From the NCBI RefSeq assembly GCF_001613165.1, contig NZ_BDBV01000031.1, positions 1 to 46,893 on the forward strand: DNA of 46,893 bases, in the 5' to 3' direction. The translations under genes were made by a program, and so were the position numbers. Positions within the stretch are counted from its first letter, which is position 1. Every line of letters begins with the position of its first letter. Positions 41,963 through 46,893 of this stretch are shown piece by piece. The notes beneath the pieces are model-generated. The model saw only the letters and a program-made list of their open reading frames with translations. It made no database searches and was not told the DNA's origin. The stretch is from Nocardia mexicana NBRC 108244 (lineage in GTDB: Bacteria > Actinomycetota > Actinomycetes > Mycobacteriales > Mycobacteriaceae).

Positions 41963-43914
41963 CACTTTCCCCCTGGGGTGCGATACGTGGCCCGCGCACG
42001 CGCGGCGAAGGCCTTGTCGTGTTCCATTTCCGCGATGGAGCCGTCGAGCGCGGCGTCGATGACGCCGACCAGTTCCTGTGCCGAGAAGGCGGTTCCGGCG
42101 ATCTTCGTCCAGGGCTGCACATCCACCAGGTAGCGGGCGCGCAGCAGGGTGGCCAGCTGACCGCCGTTCATCTCCGGGCACACCACCGTGCGGTAGCGGC
42201 GCAGCACCTCTTCGGTATTGGCGGGCAACGGGTTCAGATTCCGCAGATGCGCCTGGGCCACCGGAACCCCGCGCCGCCGCGCCCGCCGACAGGCCTCGCC
42301 GATCGGGCCGAAGGAACTCCCCCAGCCGATCAGCAGCAGTTCGGCGCGGCCGTCCGGATCGTCGACCTCCAGGTCGGGAACCGCTATGCCGTCGATCTTG
42401 GCCTGCCGCAACCGCACCATCAGCTCGTGGTTGGCCGGATCGTAGGAGATGTTGCCGCTGCCGTCGGCCTTCTCGAGTCCGCCGATGCGGTGTGCCAGGC
42501 CCGCCGTGCCGGGTATCGCCAGCGGGCGGGCGAGAGTTTCCGGGTCGCGTGCGTACGGCTGGAACGAATCCGGCTCCGCCGCTGCGGATTCGAAGCCCGG
42601 ATCGATCGGCGCCAGCCCGGCGACCTCCGGAATCGCCCAGGGCTCGGACCCGTTGGCGATCGCGCCGTCGGACAGCAGCAGCACCGGCGTGCGGTAGGTC
42701 AGCGCGATGCGCGCGGCCTCCACCGCGGCCGCGAAACAATCCGCCGGCGAGCGCGGCGCGACGACCGCGACCGGCGATTCGCCGTTGCGGCCGTAGAGCG
42801 CCTGCAGCAGATCGGCCTGCTCGGTCTTGGTCGGCAGACCGGTCGACGGGCCGCCGCGCTGCACGTCGACGATCAGCAGCGGCAGCTCGGTCATGACGGC
42901 CAGGCCGATGGTCTCGCTCTTGAGCGCCAGGCCCGGGCCGGACGTGCTGGTGATGCCGAGCGCCCCACCGAGCGACGCGCCCAGTGCCGCACCGATTCCC
43001 GCGATCTCGTCCTCGGCCTGGAAGGTGGTGACGCCGAAGTTCTTGTGCTTGCTCAGCTCGTGCAGGATGTCCGACGCCGGGGTGATCGGGTAGGTGCCCA
43101 GGAACACCTCCAGACCCGACAGCTGCCCGGCGGCCACGATGCCGTAGGCCAGCGCCGTATTGCCGGTGATCTGCCGGTAGGTGCCCGGCGGCAGCGTCGC
43201 CGGGGCGACCTCGTACGTGGTGGCGAAGGTTTCGGTGGTCTCGCCGTAGTTCCAGCCGGTGCGCAGGGCGAGCAGATTCGCTTCGGCGATATCCGGTTTG
43301 GCGGCGAACTTCTCCCGCACGAACTGCTCGGTCCCGGCGATCGGCCGCCCGTACATCCACGACAGCAGCCCGAGGGCGAACATGTTCTTCGCGCGCTGGG
43401 CGTCCTTCTTGCCGATGCCGGTCGGTTCGGTGGCGGCCAGCGTCAGCGACGTCATCGGCACGCGGTGCACGACGAAATCCGACAGCGTGTCGTCGGCGAG
43501 CGGATCGGTCGAGTACCCCACCTTGGTCAGCGTGCGCTTGGTGAACTCGTCGGTGTTGACGATCACCGTGGCGCCGCGGGCCAGATCCTCCAGATTCGCC
43601 TTGAGCGCAGCCGGATTCATGGCCACCAGCACGTCGGGCTGGTCGCCCGCGGTGAGGATGTCGTAGTCGGCGATCTGGATCTGAAACGAGGACACCCCGG
43701 GCAGCGTGCCCTGCGGCGCCCGGATCTCGGCCGGGAAGTTCGGCATGGTGGCGAGGTCGTTGCCGAAGGCGGCCGCCTCGTGCGTGAAGCGGTCCCCCGT
43801 CAGCTGCATTCCGTCGCCGGAGTCGCCGGCGAAGCGAATGACGACCTTTTCGAGCTTCTCCGACGCTGCCGGTTGCGCTGCGGCAGTGTCGCTTAGACGC
43901 GTTTCGTCAGCCAT
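41962..43914 (-). CDS. korA: 2-oxoacid:ferredoxin oxidoreductase, fused gamma-alpha subunit
   Basis: A 650-residue fusion of the gamma domain (about 20-210: VVIRFAGDSGDGMQLTGDRFTHEAA, PAEIRAPQGTLPGVSSFQIQIAD) and the alpha pyrimidine-binding domain (about 245 on: TGNTALAYGIVAAG, FLGTYPITPASDILHELSKH, AEDEIAGIGAALGASLGGA, TSTSGPGLALKSETIGLA, VDVQRGGPSTGLPTKTEQADL). This is the mycobacterial KorA type, which works with KorB in aerobic cells. It lies 120 bases downstream of the radical SAM gene on the same strand and is coupled to korB. No ferredoxin gene is in the window. Confidence 0.95.
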   Translation of the reverse strand: MADETRLSDTAAAQPAASEKLEKVVIRFAGDSGDGMQLTGDRFTHEAAAFGNDLATMPNFPAEIRAPQGTLPGVSSFQIQIADYDILTAGDQPDVLVAMNPAALKANLEDLARGATVIVNTDEFTKRTLTKVGYSTDPLADDTLSDFVVHRVPMTSLTLAATEPTGIGKKDAQRAKNMFALGLLSWMYGRPIAGTEQFVREKFAAKPDIAEANLLALRTGWNYGETTETFATTYEVAPATLPPGTYRQITGNTALAYGIVAAGQLSGLEVFLGTYPITPASDILHELSKHKNFGVTTFQAEDEIAGIGAALGASLGGALGITSTSGPGLALKSETIGLAVMTELPLLIVDVQRGGPSTGLPTKTEQADLLQALYGRNGESPVAVVAPRSPADCFAAAVEAARIALTYRTPVLLLSDGAIANGSEPWAIPEVAGLAPIDPGFESAAAEPDSFQPYARDPETLARPLAIPGTAGLAHRIGGLEKADGSGNISYDPANHELMVRLRQAKIDGIAVPDLEVDDPDGRAELLLIGWGSSFGPIGEACRRARRRGVPVAQAHLRNLNPLPANTEEVLRRYRTVVCPEMNGGQLATLLRARYLVDVQPWTKIAGTAFSAQELVGVIDAALDGSIAEMEHDKAFAARARATYRTPGGK

Positions 43915-44034
43915 GCGCCTGCATCACTTCCTCGTCGGTATGAGGTACCACTGGCCAAGTTACTCCCCCGCACCTCGGACACACCCGAGTTATGTGCGGT
44001 CCAACAAGATTGAGCAGATTCAGCCCGTACCGCG

Positions 44035-45060
44035 TCAGGCGAACAGCGCCAGCTGCGGATCGGGCTGCCGCGAGCCGGTATCCGGCTCCCGGCGCGGCGC
44101 GGTGTCGCTCGGCCGCTCGCGGTACAGTCCGTGCCGCGCGAGCAGCGGATCGACCCGGCCGCGTAGCCACGCAGAATACTCCGGTGTGACGTACGCCCCA
44201 CGACCGTACAGTTGCCGGTACCGCCGCAGCAGCGCCGGGTGGTGCGTGGCCAGCCATTCCAGGAACCAGCCGCGGGTGCTGCCGCGCAGATGCATCGGGA
44301 ACGCCACCGCGCTCGCGGCGCCGGCCGCGGCGATCTCGCCGAACAGCGCGTCCAGATGGGCATTTCCGTCGGTGAGGCAGGGAATCACCGGGGCCACCAT
44401 GACGTGCACGGCGAAACCCGCGTCGGCCAGCGCGCGCACCAGATCCAGCCGGGCGCGCGGCGACGGTGTCCCCGATTCGAGGCTGCGGTGCAGGTCCTCG
44501 TCGAGAATCGCGATCGAGACCGCGAGGCTGACGGGCACCACCCGCGAGGCCTGGACCAGCAGCGGCAGATCGCGGCGCAGCAGCGTGCCCTTGGTGAGAA
44601 CGGAGAACGGGGTGCCCGAATCGGTCAGCGCGCCGATGATGCCCGGCATCAGCCGATAGCGGCCCTCGGCGCGCTGATACGGATCGGTATTCGTGCCCAG
44701 CGCCACGCCCTCGCGCCGCCACGAGCGGCGGTGCAGTTCGCGGCGCAGCACCGCGGCGACATTCGTCTTCACCACGATCTGGGTGTCGAAGTCGCGGCCC
44801 GCGTCCAGTTCCAGATATTCGTGGCTGCCGCGGGCGAAGCAGTACCGGCAGGCGTGCGAGCAGCCGCGCATCGGGTTGATCGTCCAGTTGAACGGCAACC
44901 CCGAACCCTGCGGCATCTTGTTCAGCGCACTCTTGCACAGCACCTCGTGGAACGTGACGCCCTCGAAATCGGGAGTCCGGACGCTGCGCACGAAACCGGC
45001 GCGCTCGAGCCCCGGCAACGCCCCGTCATCGACGTCGAGGGTCTGCTTCTGCCACCGCAC
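44035..45060 (-). CDS. Rv2578c-family radical SAM protein, SOS-type promoter
   Basis: A 341-residue radical SAM protein. The cluster motif CSHACRYC supplies Cys67, Cys71 and Cys74. Other family blocks are SALNKMP, TNTDPYQRAEGRYRLMPGIIGAL, LTKGTLLRRDLPLL and HLRGSTRGWFLEWL. It aligns throughout with my memory of M. tuberculosis Rv2578c. The GTG at 45060 gives MRWQKQ, the expected N-terminus; GGAGG is only one base away, so initiation may be leaderless or unusual. A LexA-type box and a perfect TTGACA lie just upstream. The family is related to spore photoproduct lyase-like proteins, so a DNA repair role is plausible but unproven. Confidence 0.93.
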   Translation of the reverse strand: MRWQKQTLDVDDGALPGLERAGFVRSVRTPDFEGVTFHEVLCKSALNKMPQGSGLPFNWTINPMRGCSHACRYCFARGSHEYLELDAGRDFDTQIVVKTNVAAVLRRELHRRSWRREGVALGTNTDPYQRAEGRYRLMPGIIGALTDSGTPFSVLTKGTLLRRDLPLLVQASRVVPVSLAVSIAILDEDLHRSLESGTPSPRARLDLVRALADAGFAVHVMVAPVIPCLTDGNAHLDALFGEIAAAGAASAVAFPMHLRGSTRGWFLEWLATHHPALLRRYRQLYGRGAYVTPEYSAWLRGRVDPLLARHGLYRERPSDTAPRREPDTGSRQPDPQLALFA

Positions 45061-45068
45061 TCCTCCAG

Positions 45069-45084
45069 TCGAACACTTGTTCTA
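45069..45084. promoter_or_regulatory. LexA-type SOS box
   Basis: TCGAACACTTGTTCTA differs by one base from the mycobacterial SOS box TCGAAC-N4-GTTCGA. It lies nine bases before the GTG of the radical SAM gene, inside the promoter whose -35 is TTGACA (45095-45090 on the minus strand). Rv2578c is, as I recall, a listed LexA target in M. tuberculosis. Confidence 0.8.
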
Positions 45085-45089
45085 ACGAC

Positions 45090-45095
45090 TGTCAA
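45090..45095 (-). promoter_or_regulatory. Consensus -35 TTGACA of the radical SAM gene
   Basis: A perfect -35 hexamer that overlaps the stop codon of the upstream epimerase gene. The SOS box occupies the spacer to the expected -10 region. Confidence 0.6.
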
Positions 45096-46084
45096 GCAAC
45101 GCTGGGCGCCTCCGGCCGCAGCGACGCGCCCTTGTAGAAGGCGATCAGATCGCGCAGCGTCTCGGCCGTCGGGCGGGGGCGGTAGCCCAGCTCCACCCTC
45201 GCCTTGTTCCCGTCCACCACGGGCGCCGACAGCAACGCGCCCATCGCGGCCTTCGACACCCGGTCGCTGCCCATGAGCTTGGCCGCGGGCTCCAGCACCG
45301 GCAGCACCGCCGAGATCACCTTGGGCGGAATCGCGAACGACGGGCCGCGCTTGCCGTTGGCGGACGCGGCCATGCGGCTGACCTCGAGCATGGTCAGCAT
45401 CTCGCCGGTCAGCAGGTAGTTCTCGCCGGTGCGCCCGTGCTCGCCCGCCAGGATCAGCCCGGCCGCCACATCGCGCACGTCGACCAGGTCGAAACCGCCG
45501 CCGATCATCACCGGAACGCGGCCCCGCGCACAGTCCCACAGCGTGGTGTTGATCCGGGAGTCGGAGTGATCGATCGGGCCGTAGACGCCGGTCGGATTGC
45601 AGATCACCGCGTCCAGGCCCGCGTCGATGACCTTGCGCAGCTCGATCTCTCCCTGCCACTTGGAGCGGTCGTAGACCGGCAGATGCTCCTCGACCGAGCG
45701 CGCCGACCGCTCATCGATCCGGCCGCCGCAGGTGTACTGGTTGAAGGCGTGGATGGAGCTGGCGTGCACCATGCGGCGGACACCCACCTCGAGCGCGGCC
45801 TCGGCCACCACCCGCACGCCCTCGGTGTTCACCCGCCAGGCCAGATCGTCGCGATGGGCCAGGGTGATCACCGCGACCAGGTGGTAGAGCATCTCGGCGC
45901 CCTCGAGGGCCGCACGCATGGACGCCGGGTCCAGCACGTCGCCGGTCACCCAGGTGACACCCGCCTCGGGGGTACCGGTGGGCCGAACCCGGTCGATGGC
46001 GGTGACCTCGTGACCTTGCTCCACCAACTGGTGGAGCAGGTTCGTGCCAAGGAAGCCGGCTGCGCCGGTGACTGCGACCTTCAT
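45092..46084 (-). CDS. NAD-dependent epimerase / 3-beta-HSD-like extended SDR
   Basis: A 330-residue extended short-chain dehydrogenase. The NAD fold is VTGAAGFLGTNLL (5-17), with HLVAVITLAH in place of the NAG region. The catalytic Ser is in HASSIHAF (108-115), and Tyr138 and Lys142 form the YxxxK pair (VYDRSKWQ). NPTGVYGP follows at about 163-170. This pattern fits dihydroflavonol-reductase or 3-beta-hydroxysteroid-dehydrogenase-like members. Two exact KstR-type operators sit 14-44 bases before the ATG, which favours a steroid or lipid substrate. The start ATG at 46084 is the only reasonable one. The radical SAM gene follows under its own promoter. Confidence 0.9.
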   Translation of the reverse strand: MKVAVTGAAGFLGTNLLHQLVEQGHEVTAIDRVRPTGTPEAGVTWVTGDVLDPASMRAALEGAEMLYHLVAVITLAHRDDLAWRVNTEGVRVVAEAALEVGVRRMVHASSIHAFNQYTCGGRIDERSARSVEEHLPVYDRSKWQGEIELRKVIDAGLDAVICNPTGVYGPIDHSDSRINTTLWDCARGRVPVMIGGGFDLVDVRDVAAGLILAGEHGRTGENYLLTGEMLTMLEVSRMAASANGKRGPSFAIPPKVISAVLPVLEPAAKLMGSDRVSKAAMGALLSAPVVDGNKARVELGYRPRPTAETLRDLIAFYKGASLRPEAPSVA

Positions 46085-46097
46085 GGCACCGAGGATA

Positions 46098-46111
46098 TAG
46101 AACCCGTTCCA
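46098..46111. promoter_or_regulatory. Exact KstR-type operator motif, proximal copy
   Basis: TAGAACCCGTTCCA matches TNNAACNNGTTNNA at every fixed base. It begins 14 bases before the epimerase ATG. Confidence 0.65.
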
Positions 46112-46114
46112 ATT

Positions 46115-46128
46115 TGCAACAAGTTCTA
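46115..46128. promoter_or_regulatory. Exact KstR-type operator motif, distal copy
   Basis: TGCAACAAGTTCTA also matches TNNAACNNGTTNNA exactly. It is 17 bases (centre to centre) from the proximal copy, so two repressor dimers could bind within less than two helical turns. Confidence 0.65.
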
Positions 46129-46189
46129 GTTTGCTCCCGTTTATTCCCCCGGGCGTCGCGTCCGCTCGAAACCCGTCCCGCAGGTCGGC

Positions 46190-46195
46190 TATATT
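46190..46195 (+). promoter_or_regulatory. Putative -10 of the type VII secretion-associated pair
   Basis: TATATT with TCGAAA 18 bases upstream would start a transcript near 46202, leaving a leader of about 94 bases before the ATG at 46296. Confidence 0.5.
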
Positions 46196-46295
46196 GAGGC
46201 CGAGCCGTTGCCGGGAGTCACGCGGCGACGCAGCAGATCACGAGCACCGACGTTCGACGAAAGCTGATGATCATGATGATTGGGGGGCAGATTCG

Positions 46296-46622
46296 ATGAG
46301 TGAACCACTCTCGATCGAAAGCGATGCGGTTCGCACGTTCGCGGCGACGCAGGAGGGTGTCGCGGGTCAGATCGCCGCGGCGGGGGATATGGACACGGTC
46401 ACGCACGTCGCGGCGATGACACCGGTGTTCGGCGTCATCGGTGCGGACTATCTGGCGATGTTCGCCGCCGCGCAGGTGTTGCACGCCAAGGACATCAACG
46501 AGCTGTCGGGCAAGGTCGACAATCTCGGGAAGCACGCATTCGGCACCGCCGCGGTGATCGACGACTCCGACTCGTCGTTCTCGAACCTCCTCGGGTCCCT
46601 CGGCAATCAGATCGGGGGATAG
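46296..46622 (+). CDS. EspC-like (DUF2580) type VII secretion-associated protein
   Basis: A 108-residue helical protein of the DUF2580/EspC type found with ESX secretion in Mycobacteriales. It has the usual size, an Ala-rich first helix (IESDAVRTFAATQEGVAGQI), a linker with FGVIGADYLAMF, and a long second helix (AAQVLHAKDINELSGKVDNLG). The C-terminal part AVIDDSDSSFSNLL lacks the tyrosine of the YxxxD/E secretion signal, so export may depend on its partner. The ATG at 46296 has GGGGG nine bases upstream. The next gene starts three bases after the stop. Confidence 0.82.
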   Translation: MSEPLSIESDAVRTFAATQEGVAGQIAAAGDMDTVTHVAAMTPVFGVIGADYLAMFAAAQVLHAKDINELSGKVDNLGKHAFGTAAVIDDSDSSFSNLLGSLGNQIGG

Positions 46623-46625
46623 CTC

Positions 46626-46893
46626 GTGCGCACACTCGATTCCGGACACGACAGCGGCGTCATCGGCGCGCCTCCGGCGTCCCCCGCCGCCCCCGCGGAG
46701 GCGGCGGCGCCCGCTCCGGCCGCCGATCCGACCCTGGCTTCCGCGGCCCAGCAGGGCCCGATCCAGGATGTCCCGGTGGGCCAGCTGCCCGCCGATATGC
46801 CACCCCCGGAGCCGCCGGAATTCATGCCCTCCCGCAAGGAGTTCGAGGACGACGGCGCACCGCTGACGGCCGCGCCGCACGCGCCCGGGCTGG
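46626..46893 (+). CDS. Pro/Ala-rich protein, start only (cut by window edge)
   Basis: The frame is open from the GTG at 46626 to the window end (89 codons). It begins MRTLDSGHDSGVIGAPPAS and continues with a Pro/Ala-rich, disordered stretch without cysteine. It lies three bases after the EspC-like gene, so the two are co-translated. In such pairs the second gene is often a secreted substrate or effector with its active domain at the C-terminus, which is not visible here. No family can be named. Confidence 0.7.
   Translation, partial: MRTLDSGHDSGVIGAPPASPAAPAEAAAPAPAADPTLASAAQQGPIQDVPVGQLPADMPPPEPPEFMPSRKEFEDDGAPLTAAPHAPGL

Noticed and set aside
46131..46295. In-frame upstream extension of the EspC-like gene from 46131
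   Set aside because: It crosses the best promoter candidate, has no ribosome binding site and encodes an unstructured Arg/Asp mix; ATG 46296 gives the family length.

Overview
The window is high-GC actinobacterial DNA, about two-thirds G+C by eye. It most resembles Mycobacteriales and, by inference, a Nocardia or close relative. The reasons are the gene order, the many GTG starts and apparently leaderless genes, an EspC-like type VII secretion protein, a mycobacterial-type KorAB and an Rv2578c-type radical SAM protein. From memory of the family, large parts match the order of two Mycobacterium tuberculosis regions: the pyr operon (around Rv1379-Rv1384) and the efp/pepQ/aro/mltG/alaS/rarA/aspS stretch (around Rv2533c-Rv2578c). 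No rRNA, tRNA, CRISPR array, insertion sequence or phage gene was seen.

Layout. (1) 1-8377, minus strand: a pyrimidine operon pyrR-pyrB-pyrC-(PH-like membrane protein)-carA-carB-(unknown heptad-repeat protein, cut by the window edge). It is headed by a PyrR-binding leader hairpin that partly covers the pyrR ribosome binding site. (2) 8557-18652: an accessory-looking block. It holds an alpha/beta hydrolase, a heterodimeric ABC exporter with an extreme split of ATPase motifs, an AlkB-like dioxygenase behind a LexA-type box, a stand-alone SpoT-like HD hydrolase, an FAD monooxygenase with a DUF4334-type protein, two SnoaL/NTF2-fold proteins and a serpin. (3) 18669-21180, minus strand: a YciI-like protein, nusB, efp and a pepQ-type aminopeptidase. 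(4) 21379-25504, plus strand: a short prepilin peptidase, then translationally coupled aroC-aroK-aroB. AroK carries a 240-residue basic disordered tail. (5) 25518-34676, minus strand: a small membrane protein, aroE, mltG, ruvX, alaS, rarA and a phosphotransferase-fold protein. (6) 34905-46084: a proline-rich membrane protein, a DUF389 protein, aspS, a zinc metallopeptidase, a secreted protein, korA-korB, an SOS-type radical SAM gene and an NAD-dependent epimerase behind two KstR-like operators. (7) 46296-end: the start of a type VII secretion-associated gene pair.

Functional picture. Most of the DNA is housekeeping: UMP synthesis, chorismate synthesis (aroB, aroE, aroK and aroC are all here), translation (efp, alaS, aspS), transcription (nusB), envelope (mltG) and central carbon (korAB). 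The most notable points are: the ABC exporter pair whose halves complement each other's lost ATPase motifs; the AroK tail; two LexA-type boxes placed exactly at promoters of repair-like genes; three exact 14-mer KstR-type sites at two promoters plus one degenerate site; a cytoplasmic serpin with a recognisable hinge; and an unknown heptad-repeat gene inside the pyrimidine operon. No wholly new multi-gene system can be proved from this sequence alone.
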